Shown: positions 26,611 to 35,722, counted from the stretch's first letter. The stretch is 46,918 bases of DNA from Pseudomonadota bacterium (GCA_021846225.1 JAJZCG010000008.1:1-46918); one strand, 5' to 3'. A program made the numbers and translations. The notes: a model not told the origin generated them from the sequence alone.

Positions 26611-28005
26611 ATGAGCGACAATCCCTTCTCCGAACCGGACGATTCCGACCGCACGATCATCCGCCCGATGCCTGGCGGCAAAAAACCCGCAGCCTCCGCC
26701 GCGCCGCAGCCTGGCGCCTCGCCGTTTGATGCTCCAGCCGCCCAACAACCCGCCGCCCCGCAATACGCGCCCCAGCCCGCTCCGCGCGCGGCCAGCGACG
26801 CACCGGAGAGCATCGGCATGGGCGGCTCCCCGCTCATCGCCGCCGCCGCCCCGCTGCTGCAACTGCTGGCCCGCCTGCGCAACACCCTTAACGCACCAGA
26901 CTCCGGCGACCTGCGCGAACGCGCGGCCCGTGAGATCCGCCGGTTCGAGGAGGCCGCGCGCGCCCAGAACATACCCATGGAACAGCTCCGCCCGGCGCAT
27001 TACGCGCTATGCGCCAGCCTGGATGACGTGGTGCTGGCCACCCCCTGGGGCAGCCAGGGCGCCTGGGCCACACGCTCCATGGTCTCCACCTTCCACCAGG
27101 AAGTGCGCAGCGGCGAACGGTTCTTCGATGTGCTGACCCAGTTGCGCCAAAACCCCGGCAATTTCCTCCCTGTTCTGGAGCTGATGTATTTCTGCCTCTC
27201 GCTCGGCTATATGGGCCGCTACCGGCTCTCGCCCCGCGGCCCCGCTGAAATCGACAAATTGCGCGAAGACACCTACGCCGTCATCCGCCGCCTCCGCCCC
27301 GCCGGAGAAGCCGCCCTCTCTCCGCACTGGCAGGGCGTGAGCGCACCCTACCGTCCCAACGGTTTCTCCATCCCGGTCTGGCTGGCCGGCGCCGCCGCTC
27401 TCGGCGTTCTTGGCGCCGTCTATAGTGTGTTCCTGTTCTCCCTCAACCGCCAGTCGGACGCCCAGTTCCAAGCCGCCGTCACCGCCCCGCCCAGCACCCT
27501 GCCCACCATCGTGCGCGCGCAGCCGGTGGTGGCCCCGGTTGAGCCCGCCGCCCCCGGCCCCACCATCCTCGACCGCATCAGCGGCTTCCTCTCGCCCGAG
27601 ATCGCCGCTGGCAAGGTCAGCGTGCTCGGCACCGTCAACACGCCGGTCGTGCGCATCAACAACCAGGGCCTGTTCGGCAGCGGCAGCGCCGTGGTCGAGG
27701 CTGAAGACGTGCCGCTGCTAAAAAAAATCGGCACAGCGCTGGGCCGTGAGACCGGCACCGTGGTGGTCATCGGCTACACCGACAACCAGCCGATCCACAC
27801 CCTGCAATTCCCCTCGAATTTCGAGCTCTCCACCGCCCGCGCGCAGGCCGCCGCCACGATCATGGATCAAACCATCGGCGATGAAAGCCGCATCACCGCG
27901 AAAGGCATGGGCGCCGCCGACCCTGTCGCAACAAACGGCACCGCGGCCGGGCGGGCACAGAACCGCCGTATCGAAATCGTGCTTAACCACGCCATCCAGA
28001 ACTGA
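26611..28005 (+). CDS. tssL: Type VI secretion inner-membrane protein TssL with OmpA domain
   Basis: A 464-residue protein. A Pro/Ala-rich N-terminal region (about 1-75) is followed by the DotU/TssL cytoplasmic domain (LRPAHYALCASLDDVVLATPWG, FFDVLTQLRQNP, LELMYFCLSLGYMGRYRL), one transmembrane segment (about 252-272, VWLAGAAALGVLGAVYSVFLF) and a C-terminal OmpA/MotB peptidoglycan-binding domain (VVVIGYTDNQPI...NFELSTARAQA...GRAQNRRIEIV). The start at 26611 follows GAGGA and is preferred over a longer frame. It lies 44 bp after tssK. Confidence 0.93.
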   Translation: MSDNPFSEPDDSDRTIIRPMPGGKKPAASAAPQPGASPFDAPAAQQPAAPQYAPQPAPRAASDAPESIGMGGSPLIAAAAPLLQLLARLRNTLNAPDSGDLRERAAREIRRFEEAARAQNIPMEQLRPAHYALCASLDDVVLATPWGSQGAWATRSMVSTFHQEVRSGERFFDVLTQLRQNPGNFLPVLELMYFCLSLGYMGRYRLSPRGPAEIDKLREDTYAVIRRLRPAGEAALSPHWQGVSAPYRPNGFSIPVWLAGAAALGVLGAVYSVFLFSLNRQSDAQFQAAVTAPPSTLPTIVRAQPVVAPVEPAAPGPTILDRISGFLSPEIAAGKVSVLGTVNTPVVRINNQGLFGSGSAVVEAEDVPLLKKIGTALGRETGTVVVIGYTDNQPIHTLQFPSNFELSTARAQAAATIMDQTIGDESRITAKGMGAADPVATNGTAAGRAQNRRIEIVLNHAIQN

Positions 28006-28013
28006 GCGTACCC

Positions 28014-31000
28014 ATGAGCAAAGTCCTGAGCTTCCTCGCCTCCCGCTGGTTCCTCAGCTCCATCGGCACCGCCGTGCTGGCGGCGCTGGTCTGGTTCTTC
28101 GCGCCATTCGTCGCGGCCCTGGCCGGGTGGGTCATCCGTCTCGTTATCACCCTGGTCATTTTCGCCGTCTGGCTTGGCGTGAACCTGCTGCTCAGCCGCC
28201 GCCGCGCCAAGCGTGAGGCCCAGCTGGCCGCCGGCGCCGCCGCTACCGGCGCCCCCGCGCGAGACACCGCCGCGCGAGACACCGCCGCCGCCGGGGAACT
28301 CGCGGCCATGAGCGAAAAACTCAAAACCTCGCTGGCGCTGCTGCGCAAGGCGCGCGGCACCAAGGGCTACATCTACGAGCAACCCTGGTACGTCATCATC
28401 GGCCCGCCGGGTGCCGGCAAAACCACGGCACTGCTCAACGCCGGTCTCAAATTCCCGCTCGCGGCGGCGCTTGGCCAGGGTGCCGTCGCCGGGGTCGGGG
28501 GCACGCGGCTTTGCGACTGGTGGTTCACCGAAGACGCGGTGCTGATCGACACCGCCGGGCGCTACACAACCCAGGATTCCGATGCCAGCGTCGACAAGGC
28601 CGGTTGGGAAGGCTTCCTCGACCTGCTCAAGCGCACCCGCGAGCGTCAGGCCCTCAACGGCGTCATGGTCGCCATCTCCCTGGCTGACATTGCCTCCGCT
28701 CCGCGCGAGGAGCGCCTGGCCCACGCTCGCGCCATCCGCAAGCGCATCAAGGAGATCACCGAGCGCCTGAACCTGAAGCTGCCGGTCTACGCGCTGCTCA
28801 CCAAGGCCGACCTTCTGGCCGGCTTCACCGAATTCTTCGACAATCTAGACGCTGAAAAACGCGGCCAGGTCTGGGGTGTCACCTTCCCGGCGGATGGCGG
28901 CGGCCAGGCCGGTCCCGCCAGCGCCTTCGCCGGGGAATTCAGCGCCCTGACCGCGCGGCTGGACGAACGCCTGATCGACCTGCTGCAAGGCGAGCGCAGC
29001 CCGGACCGCCGCGCCCTGATCGCTGGTTTCCCCGCCCAGGTCGCCAGCCTGGCCGCGCCGCTCAACGAGTTCATACAGGAAGCCTTCGGCGGCTCCTCGC
29101 TGGACCCCGCCCCCTATCTGCGCGGGGTTTACATGACCTCCGGCACCCAGGAAGGCACGCCCATTGACCGCCTCACCGGCGCCCTCGCCCGCGCCTTCGG
29201 CATCGACCAACGCCGCGCGCCAAGCCTTCGCGCCGCCACGGGCCGCAGCTATTTCCTCACCCGCCTGCTGCGTGATGTCATTTTCAACGAAGCGATGCTG
29301 GGCAGCGCCAACCCCGCCGCCATGCGCAAGCGGCTCATGCTGCGCGCCGGGGGCTTCGCCGCTGTCGGGCTGGTCTTCCTCGGCTTGCTCGCAGGCCTCG
29401 CGGTCAGCCTGGCGCATAACGCCAGCGCGATCGCCGCCAGCAACGCGGCACTGGCGGCCTACACCAAAACCGCCCAGGCACTGCCGCTCAACCCGGTACA
29501 AAACCCCAACATGCTCGCCATCCTGCCGATGCTGGACCAGGCGCGCGCCATGCCCTTCAGCCAGGGCGGCACCAGCGCCCACGGCGGCATGGGTTTCGGG
29601 CTGAACCAAAGCAGCAAGCTGCGTGCTGGCGCCTCCGCGCTCTATCTCAACGCGCTGGACAACGCGATGCTGCCCCGGCTCATCCTGCAGCTGGAATCCG
29701 AAATGCGCGGCGGCTTCGACCGGCCGGAGTTTCTCTATCAGGCCACCCGCGTCTATCTGATGCTGGGCGGCCAGGGGCCGCTGGACAAACCCCTCGTCGA
29801 AGCCTGGATGAAACTGGATTGGCAACGGCTCTATCCCGGCCTCGCCGCGCAGCCGGTGCGCGAAGACCTGATGCAGCACCTCGCCGCCCTGCTTGACGCA
29901 CCGCTGCCGCCTGTCCCGCTGGACGGCGCGCTGGTGGAATCCGCGCGCGCCACCTTCAGCCGCGTCTCCGTGGCCGAGCGGGTCTACTCGCGCATCCGTG
30001 ACTCCGCCGCCGCCGCGCAGGTGCCTCCCTGGGTTCCGGGCGATGCCATGGGCGCCGCCGGCGCCGGGCTGTTCACCCGCGCCTCCGGCAAACCGCTGAC
30101 CGAAGGCGTCCCCGGTTTCTACACCCCCGCCGGCTTCCACCTCGTGCTGCTGCCCGCCCTCACCCACGCCGCGCAGGATGTGGCGAATGAAAGCTGGGTG
30201 CTCGGCACCACGCAGCAGGTCGACCCCAACAGCCCGGACATGCTCAACCTCGAACAAAACGTCATCAAACTATACGAGCAGGATTACGAGACCCAGTGGA
30301 ACGCCATGCTGGGCGACCTCAACCTCGCCACCGCCAGCAACATTGGCCAGGCCACACAAAACCTCTACGTGCTTTCATCCCCGCAGTCGCCAATGCGAAA
30401 GCTGCTGAGCAGCATCGTCACCCAGCTCCAGCTCTCCAAAGCCCCCGCCGTGCCCGCCGGGACGCAGGCCGCCGCCACCCGCGCCCTGCCCGGCGCCTCG
30501 GCGGTCAACGCCGAAACCGCGGCGCTACAAGGTCTGATGGCCCCCGCGGCAACCGGCGCCCCCCCTGCGCTGCCGGGTGCCGAGGTTGATGCCTATTACG
30601 CGCCGCTGATTAACTACGCCGGTAGCGGCGCCGGCGCGCCGATCTCTCTCACCCTCAACCTGATGAACAGCCTGCAGCAACAGCTGGCGCAGCTTGCCGC
30701 CAGCGTTCCCGGCAGCGGCGCGCCCGCCGCCCCGGCAGCCGGGGGCGACCCGGCATCCCTGCTCCAGGGCGAAGCGGTGAACGATCCTCAACCCGTCTCG
30801 CGCTGGCTGCAAACACTGGTCGCCAACGCCAACGCCCTGCGCGGCGGCAGCGCCGCCCAGGCGGCGGCAGCTGCCTTCAACGGCGCAGGCGGCCCAGGCC
30901 AGCTTTGCGTGCAGGCCGTCGCCGGACGCTACCCGTTCGTCCCCTCCTCCAGCACGGACATCCCCCTGGGCGATTTCTCGCATCTCTTCGCCCCCAACGG

Positions 31001-31568
31001 CATGATCGACACCTTCTTCTCCCAGCAGGTGCGCCAGTTCGTTGATATGTCAGGCCCCACCTGGCGCATCCAGGCGGTCAACGGTGTTACCCCGCCGATC
31101 AGCCAAGGCGCCCTGGCTGAATTCCAGCGGGCCGAAACCATTAAACAGCTCTTCTTCGCCACCGGCACGCAGCCTGCGGTGCAGTTCAGCATCACCCCCA
31201 TCTCGCTCGATTCCGGCGCCGCCCAGGTTTCCCTCGAGCTCGGCGCCCTCACGGTCAGCTACGCTCACGGCCCGCCGGTCCCCACGCAAATCTCCTGGCC
31301 GGGAACCGACGGCATGCAGACGGCACGCCTCATCATCACCCCGGCCGCGGGCGGCAACCCGGTCGAAATCGACGCTTCCGGCCCCTGGGCCCTCTTCCGC
31401 CTGTTCGCGCAGGGCAGCCTGGCCGAGGCCGGTTCCTCCGACCAATACACGCTTACCTTCAACCAGGGCGGCCACACCGCCAGCTTCAGCATCAGCGCCA
31501 ACTCCGTGCTTAATCCCTTTGCCCCCGGCGTCCTCACCGATTTCCGTTGCCCAAGCCTGCACGGATGA
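28014..31568 (+). CDS. tssM: Type VI secretion membrane protein TssM (IcmF)
   Basis: A 1184-residue inner-membrane core component. Two N-terminal transmembrane segments (about 18-60) precede a cytoplasmic NTPase domain with Walker A GPPGAGKT (130-137) and Walker B-like VLIDTAGRY. A third transmembrane segment lies near 445-465, and the long periplasmic part ends in a TssJ-binding domain. A 15-bp tandem duplication (28257-28286) encodes ARDTA twice in the linker. It starts 8 bp after tssL. Confidence 0.95.
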   Translation: MSKVLSFLASRWFLSSIGTAVLAALVWFFAPFVAALAGWVIRLVITLVIFAVWLGVNLLLSRRRAKREAQLAAGAAATGAPARDTAARDTAAAGELAAMSEKLKTSLALLRKARGTKGYIYEQPWYVIIGPPGAGKTTALLNAGLKFPLAAALGQGAVAGVGGTRLCDWWFTEDAVLIDTAGRYTTQDSDASVDKAGWEGFLDLLKRTRERQALNGVMVAISLADIASAPREERLAHARAIRKRIKEITERLNLKLPVYALLTKADLLAGFTEFFDNLDAEKRGQVWGVTFPADGGGQAGPASAFAGEFSALTARLDERLIDLLQGERSPDRRALIAGFPAQVASLAAPLNEFIQEAFGGSSLDPAPYLRGVYMTSGTQEGTPIDRLTGALARAFGIDQRRAPSLRAATGRSYFLTRLLRDVIFNEAMLGSANPAAMRKRLMLRAGGFAAVGLVFLGLLAGLAVSLAHNASAIAASNAALAAYTKTAQALPLNPVQNPNMLAILPMLDQARAMPFSQGGTSAHGGMGFGLNQSSKLRAGASALYLNALDNAMLPRLILQLESEMRGGFDRPEFLYQATRVYLMLGGQGPLDKPLVEAWMKLDWQRLYPGLAAQPVREDLMQHLAALLDAPLPPVPLDGALVESARATFSRVSVAERVYSRIRDSAAAAQVPPWVPGDAMGAAGAGLFTRASGKPLTEGVPGFYTPAGFHLVLLPALTHAAQDVANESWVLGTTQQVDPNSPDMLNLEQNVIKLYEQDYETQWNAMLGDLNLATASNIGQATQNLYVLSSPQSPMRKLLSSIVTQLQLSKAPAVPAGTQAAATRALPGASAVNAETAALQGLMAPAATGAPPALPGAEVDAYYAPLINYAGSGAGAPISLTLNLMNSLQQQLAQLAASVPGSGAPAAPAAGGDPASLLQGEAVNDPQPVSRWLQTLVANANALRGGSAAQAAAAAFNGAGGPGQLCVQAVAGRYPFVPSSSTDIPLGDFSHLFAPNGMIDTFFSQQVRQFVDMSGPTWRIQAVNGVTPPISQGALAEFQRAETIKQLFFATGTQPAVQFSITPISLDSGAAQVSLELGALTVSYAHGPPVPTQISWPGTDGMQTARLIITPAAGGNPVEIDASGPWALFRLFAQGSLAEAGSSDQYTLTFNQGGHTASFSISANSVLNPFAPGVLTDFRCPSLHG
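28257..28286 (+). repeat. 15-bp tandem duplication within tssM
   Basis: GCGCGAGACACCGCC occurs twice without a gap (28257-28271 and 28272-28286), giving the repeated residues ARDTA in the cytoplasmic linker. The reading frame is kept. It probably arose by slippage. Confidence 0.85.
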
Positions 31569-31569
31569 G

Positions 31570-32136
31570 ATGATGGCAAACTTCCGCCCCGCCAGCACCG
31601 GCTTCTTCGGCAAGCTGCCCGCCAAGGGCGATTTCGTCCGCGCCAACCTGCCGGAGGATTTCATCGCCCCGCTCGACGCCTGGTGCCGCGCATGCCTCAC
31701 CGCCTCCCGCCAGACTTTGGGCGAAAACTGGGAAACCGCCTGGATGACCGCCCCCATATGGCGGTTTCTTCTCCCTCCGGGCGCATGCGGCTCCCAGGCA
31801 GTGCTCGGCGTCTGGCTCCCCAGCGTTGACAAAATCGGCCGCCACTACCCCTTCATCCTCTGCGCCCTGGCTCCCACAACCGCGGAACTTGAAACTGGCA
31901 GGCTTTGGGCCGATGCGGCCGAGGCAGCGGGATTATCGGGGATCGTCGAAGACACCCCCCACGACTCCATCGCCCAAATTCTACGAATGCCCGTGGCGGA
32001 CAGCATCCTGCCAGCCCCCGGCTGGTGGACCGAGGGCAGCCCCCTCGTCAAACCACGGCGGTTCCAAATTTCCGGCCTGCTGCCGCCCAGCCTGTCCGGC
32101 GCGATGTTGCGTGACTCAGAATTGGCGGAGTCCTGA
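31570..32136 (+). CDS. tagF: Type VI secretion system-associated protein TagF
   Basis: A 188-residue protein of the TagF (DUF2094) family with the diagnostic STGFFGKLPAKGDFVRANLP and WRFLLPPGACG...GVWLPSVDKIGRHYPF. TagF represses T6SS assembly post-translationally in Pseudomonas and Agrobacterium. It starts 1 nt after tssM, at the first of two ATGs. A longer open frame within tssM exists but is a shadow. Confidence 0.9.
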   Translation: MMANFRPASTGFFGKLPAKGDFVRANLPEDFIAPLDAWCRACLTASRQTLGENWETAWMTAPIWRFLLPPGACGSQAVLGVWLPSVDKIGRHYPFILCALAPTTAELETGRLWADAAEAAGLSGIVEDTPHDSIAQILRMPVADSILPAPGWWTEGSPLVKPRRFQISGLLPPSLSGAMLRDSELAES

Positions 32137-32142
32137 GCAGCC

Positions 32143-32862
32143 ATGTCCACAACCAGATCCTGGGCCATGACCGACACCGGCGCCGTCCGCAAGCATAACG
32201 AGGACAACATGCTCTCCCGGCCGGACATCGGCCTCTGGGTCGTCGCCGACGGCGCCGGCGGGCACGATTCCGGCGAAGTCGCCTCCGGCATGATCGTCGA
32301 TGAACTCGCGCGCTTGCCCGCGCGCCTCACCAGCTCCGAATTATTGTCCGAAGTCCGGCTCACCCTCAGCAGCGTTCACGCCGCCCTGCGCGCGCAAGCC
32401 GCCCAACGCGGCGGCCACAGCATAATCGCCTCCACCTTTGTCGCGCTGATCATTCGCGACCGGCATTTCGCCTGCCTCTGGGCCGGGGATTCGCGGGCCT
32501 ACCTGCTGCGTAACGGTGTGCTGCAACAAATCAGCCGCGACCACAGCCTGGTGCAGGAGTTGGTCGACAGCGGCAAACTCGCCCCCGAGGATGCCGAACG
32601 CCATCCCCACGCCAACGTCATCACCCGCGCCGTCGGCTCGGACTCCGACACGCTGGACCTCGACAAGGTGATCGGCCAGACCGAACCCGGCGACAGGTTT
32701 TTGTTGTGCAGCGACGGCCTGAGCAAAACCCTCTCAGAGAGCGAGATCACCCACCTGCTCGGCGCCCCTGACGGCGTGCCGCCGCCCGAACTGCTCATCG
32801 CGGCGGCTCTGGCGCATCGGGTGAATGATAATGTGAGCGCGGTGGTGGTGGAAGTGTCTTAA
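32143..32862 (+). CDS. pppA: PP2C-type Ser/Thr phosphatase PppA (T6SS regulator)
   Basis: Removes phosphates put on by the PpkA kinase and so sets the T6SS firing state. The 239-residue protein has the PP2C metal-binding set: TDTGAVRKHNEDN, LWVVADGAGGHDSGE, ACLWAGDSRAYLLRNG, LQQISRDHSLVQELV, ITRAVGSD and FLLCSDGLSKTL, and ends HRVNDNVSAVVVEV. It lies 6 nt after tagF. The kinase PpkA was not found in the window. Confidence 0.93.
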   Translation: MSTTRSWAMTDTGAVRKHNEDNMLSRPDIGLWVVADGAGGHDSGEVASGMIVDELARLPARLTSSELLSEVRLTLSSVHAALRAQAAQRGGHSIIASTFVALIIRDRHFACLWAGDSRAYLLRNGVLQQISRDHSLVQELVDSGKLAPEDAERHPHANVITRAVGSDSDTLDLDKVIGQTEPGDRFLLCSDGLSKTLSESEITHLLGAPDGVPPPELLIAAALAHRVNDNVSAVVVEVS

Positions 32863-32933
32863 ATTTTTACCCGCAAAGACACAGCGTATCCATGTAATCC
32901 AGAAGATACGCCAGCTGACGACCGCAATGAGGG

Positions 32934-33230
32934 CTAGCCACCAGCACCATGGAAAAAGCCAATGCCCATGACAACCAGCATCACCACGATGTAAACCCGC
33001 AAGCCCCAGAATACGGCCTGTTGCCAGGGTTTTAACGTGACGCGCGTAACCCCTGGCGGCGGCGTCAACCAACCTTCGCTATGCGCGATCGCGTTGAGGC
33101 TGGAGGTATCGTCCTCGACATATTTGTCGCGATTACGCTGCAAAATGGGCGGCAACCGGTCGGGGCGGCGTTGTCCACTCCGGGATTCGCTAAAAAAATG
33201 ATTCTTACGATTCATGACACACTTCTTCAC
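32934..33230 (-). CDS. Small membrane protein downstream of the NRAMP-like transporter
   Basis: A protein of up to 98 residues with one clear transmembrane segment (LRVYIVVMLVVMGIGFF, C-terminal). It starts with GTG at 33230, overlapping the transporter stop by 4 nt, or more likely with the ATG at 33215 (93 residues). The family is not recognised. Translational coupling to the transporter suggests it works with it, perhaps as a small auxiliary subunit. Confidence 0.6.
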   Translation of the reverse strand: MKKCVMNRKNHFFSESRSGQRRPDRLPPILQRNRDKYVEDDTSSLNAIAHSEGWLTPPPGVTRVTLKPWQQAVFWGLRVYIVVMLVVMGIGFFHGAGG

Positions 33231-34603
33231 AGCAGATTTGGGAAAACGGTGGAGATACCATAGAGGCCATTGCAGGCGATCAGCAGCAGCATAACCCCGA
33301 CAGACAATGCGTTGCGCATCGGCGAGTTAACGTGCTCGCCGAGCAATTCCTTGTCGTTGAGCAGCATCAGCAGGAACAGCATGGCCGCTGGCATAAACAC
33401 TGTGGCAATCACCTGCACCGTCAGGTTCAGGAACCCGACCGGCACGTTGGGAAGCATTAGCACACCGGCGGAAACCGCCGTGCCCAGCACTGCGGGGGCG
33501 TAGAAATACAGCGAACGGCGTGGCGATACGTTCACCGAGCGCGGCACATCCAACGCCTCGCCGATGGCCCAGGCGGTGCTCGCCGTAATCACGATGGCCG
33601 CGATCAGCCCCGCTTCCAGCAAGCCCAGCGCGAACAGCACCATTGCCCCTTGGCCCAGCTTGGCGCCAATGCCATTGACGACATCCTGGTCACCAAGCGA
33701 GGTCGCGTTGGGCAGGGAATGCAGATACTGGCCCGACAGCACGATGATGGCGATGGCGACAACCACCATGCCAACGACACCCAGCATCAGGTCGCGCCGG
33801 CTGGCCTGGATGTCAGGCACCAACAACCCTTTGTCGACGACGCAGGATTGCTGGAAGAACAACTGCCAGGGCGCGATGGTGGTACCGAAATTCGCCGAGA
33901 TGAGGATGAGGAACGAGGCCGAGAACAGCCCGCCCGGCAGAACCCAGCCGGAGGCGCCGGTGAAGGTGCGGCCAATGGCGGACCAGTCAGGATGTGACAT
34001 CAGCGCCAACGGCACGAAGACCATATTGAAGGCCGCGACAAGCAGAGACACCCGCTCCCAGCTCGAATATTTGAGAAACACCAGTACCCCGGTGATGAAG
34101 GCGAAGGCCAGAGGGATTGTCACCAGATACGGCACATGGAAAATCTCACTGGCAACGCGGATGCCGATGAACTCCGTCATCAGGGTGAGAATATTCGCCG
34201 CTACCAGGTCAAAAAGCGAGAACGCGCCCCAGAACGCGCCGTAGCGCTTCCAGATCATCTCCGCATGACCCCGGCGCGTGACAGCGCCCAAGCGGATGGT
34301 CATTTCCTGCACCAGATAGGCGATGAAGCCGAGCGGGATCATCAGCGGGATAAACAGGCTGATGCCGTAAGTGGCGCCGGTCTGGGCATAGGTGATAACG
34401 CCGCCGGCATCGTTGTCACCGAGCATGACGAGCAGGCCAGGTCCAATCAATGCTAGAATAAGCGCCAGGCGGTTGCGGAGTGTCCTGGGCGCGGCGCGCA
34501 GCCGCTGCAGATGCAGCCGGTCGCGCAACCGTTCTTCCAAGCCCTCGGTGTAAGAAACCGGCGCCGCGAGGTCGATATCGAGAGTTTTGTTGATTTCGGT
34601 CAT
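33227..34603 (-). CDS. NRAMP-family divalent metal transporter with variant metal-site motifs
   Basis: A 458-residue polytopic membrane protein with 11 or so hydrophobic helices. It has the NRAMP pattern ILALIGPGLLVMLGDNDAGG then YAQTGATYG in helix 1. The usual DPGN metal-binding loop is DNDAGG (Asp63-Gly68). The helix 6 MPHN motif is replaced by ANFGTTIAPWQLFF. These variants mean a simple MntH assignment is unsafe; the substrate could be another metal. The start at 34603 is supported by GGAGAC 7 nt upstream. It is probably regulated by the FrmR/RcnR-like repressor encoded 0.5 kb away. Confidence 0.85.
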   Translation of the reverse strand: MTEINKTLDIDLAAPVSYTEGLEERLRDRLHLQRLRAAPRTLRNRLALILALIGPGLLVMLGDNDAGGVITYAQTGATYGISLFIPLMIPLGFIAYLVQEMTIRLGAVTRRGHAEMIWKRYGAFWGAFSLFDLVAANILTLMTEFIGIRVASEIFHVPYLVTIPLAFAFITGVLVFLKYSSWERVSLLVAAFNMVFVPLALMSHPDWSAIGRTFTGASGWVLPGGLFSASFLILISANFGTTIAPWQLFFQQSCVVDKGLLVPDIQASRRDLMLGVVGMVVVAIAIIVLSGQYLHSLPNATSLGDQDVVNGIGAKLGQGAMVLFALGLLEAGLIAAIVITASTAWAIGEALDVPRSVNVSPRRSLYFYAPAVLGTAVSAGVLMLPNVPVGFLNLTVQVIATVFMPAAMLFLLMLLNDKELLGEHVNSPMRNALSVGVMLLLIACNGLYGISTVFPNLL

Positions 34604-34663
34604 AAGCCGTCTCCAACGGCCACCGCACATCCGGTGGCCGCTTATCCAGTTAAAGCTTTGTGA

Positions 34664-34867
34664 TTAGTGCGCGGTGAAATCCGCCGGGGGCATTTCAATG
34701 TCCCAGTGATAGGCCACACGGCCGCTGGGTTCTTCCACCCAGTGCATGACCAGCACAGGCCCGTGGCAGTGAACCCCCGGCAGGGCACGCTGAACCTCGC
34801 GGCCGATTTGCCTGGCAGTGGTGGTGGGGAAGTCTTTATCGAAGCAGGTGTTCAGGTTCATGGCCAT
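34664..34867 (-). CDS. Hypothetical small cytoplasmic protein (67 residues)
   Basis: A small protein without a signal peptide or membrane segment, upstream of the NRAMP-like transporter and on the same strand. The start at 34867 has a perfect GAGGAGG ribosome-binding site. It contains two cysteines (NTCFDKD and GVHCHGP) near a His, a possible metal site by inference. The family is not recognised. It probably heads the transporter operon. Confidence 0.6.
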   Translation of the reverse strand: MAMNLNTCFDKDFPTTTARQIGREVQRALPGVHCHGPVLVMHWVEEPSGRVAYHWDIEMPPADFTAH

Positions 34868-35122
34868 TGCGGCCTCCTCTGGCTCAAGCGGTTGCTGTGA
34901 GCCCGGGAGGCGCGGCCATGAGAGGGTCAGCGCAGCAGCGCGACACCCCGGATGGAACCACGCCTGGCCCGGGCGATTGTGCAATCCGCGGAAGGCTTTA
35001 CGGCAGGCAGGAAATGCCTACTGTCGCTCTCCGGGGATTGTTGGCTAGATCGCGGGTTCATGGGGTCCTTCGTTTGGATTGAATGATGACGGCCAACGAG
35101 ACTGGTCTCTTTGGCAGCCATG

Positions 35123-35145
35123 TACTATATACCCCCTACCAGTAT
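35123..35145 (+). promoter_or_regulatory. G-tract operator of the FrmR/RcnR-like repressor
   Basis: The site has the form TACTATAT-ACCCCC-TACCAGTATA, an AT-rich inverted repeat (TACT...AGTA) around a C5/G5 tract, as in known RcnR and FrmR operators. It lies 15 bp before the repressor start at 35161, so autoregulation is expected. It may also act on the divergent transporter operon, whose first gene starts 256 bp away. Confidence 0.7.
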
Positions 35146-35160
35146 AAGGTCAAGCGGCGA

Positions 35161-35436
35161 ATGGATTACTCGGACACGGAAAAACGCAAGCTGGCGAACA
35201 GGCTGAGCCGCTTGCGGGGCCAAATGGATGCGATGCGTCTGGCCCTGGAGGAGAACGCCGATTGCACGGCCTTGTTGCAACAAGCCACGGCCTGCCGGGG
35301 GGCGCTGGACGGCTTTATCGCCACGGTGATCGAGCATCATGTCCGCCAGCATCTGCTGGACCCCAAACAGGATGCGGCTGAAAGGTCCAAGGCCGCCGAG
35401 GAGCTGATCCACGTCGTTCATGCCTATTTAACCTAA
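35161..35436 (+). CDS. Metal-sensing repressor of the CsoR/RcnR/FrmR family
   Basis: A 91-residue all-helical repressor (DUF156) with LANRLSRLRGQMDAMRLALEENADC and AACRGALDGF-like blocks. Cys35, His60 and His64 match three of the four Ni/Co ligands of E. coli RcnR; residue 3 is Tyr rather than His. Residue 2 is Asp rather than the Pro that FrmR needs for formaldehyde sensing, so a metal signal is more likely than formaldehyde. The start at 35161 was chosen because the longer frame runs through the operator. The divergent neighbour is an NRAMP-like transporter. Confidence 0.9.
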   Translation: MDYSDTEKRKLANRLSRLRGQMDAMRLALEENADCTALLQQATACRGALDGFIATVIEHHVRQHLLDPKQDAAERSKAAEELIHVVHAYLT

Positions 35437-35593
35437 AATTCCGCAAACCCGCCCACACCTGCTAGCCTGGGCATGCACTGTACGCGGTTATCGAGCATTC
35501 GACGCTTATGGCCACCGGCCAGCCCTGAAGCAGGCGAAAGCCGCTTCGGGAAGCCCAAAACAATCGGCGTCGATCGTTAATGCCAAAGCCGTG

Positions 35594-35722
35594 CTAGAGC
35601 GCGATAGGTTTAGGTTGACGCAAGAGCGCACCCCGCCCGCGCTCTAACTCTTTGATAAGAGGCTGATTCACGATTTCGGTTGCCACGCTGGCGCGCGTCA
35701 ACCTCAAACGATCAGACTCTAG
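35594..35722. repeat. 129-bp palindromic repeat element with CTAG ends (MITE-like)
   Basis: The ends are related inverted repeats: CTAGAGCGCGATAGGTTTAG at 35594 and, read from 35722 on the minus strand, CTAGAGTCTGATCGTTTGAG. Both continue GTTGACGC. The inside has a second pair, TAAGAGGCTGATTCACG and related sequence. It has no coding capacity. The form is that of a small non-autonomous element. The right end (CTAG) supplies the stop codon of the adjacent gene. I recall related elements in other alphaproteobacteria, but this cannot be checked here. No other copy is seen in this window. Confidence 0.7.

Noticed and set aside
28845-30257. Minus-strand 470-residue frame within tssM
   Set aside because: An antisense shadow in GC-rich DNA; tssM has clear motifs.
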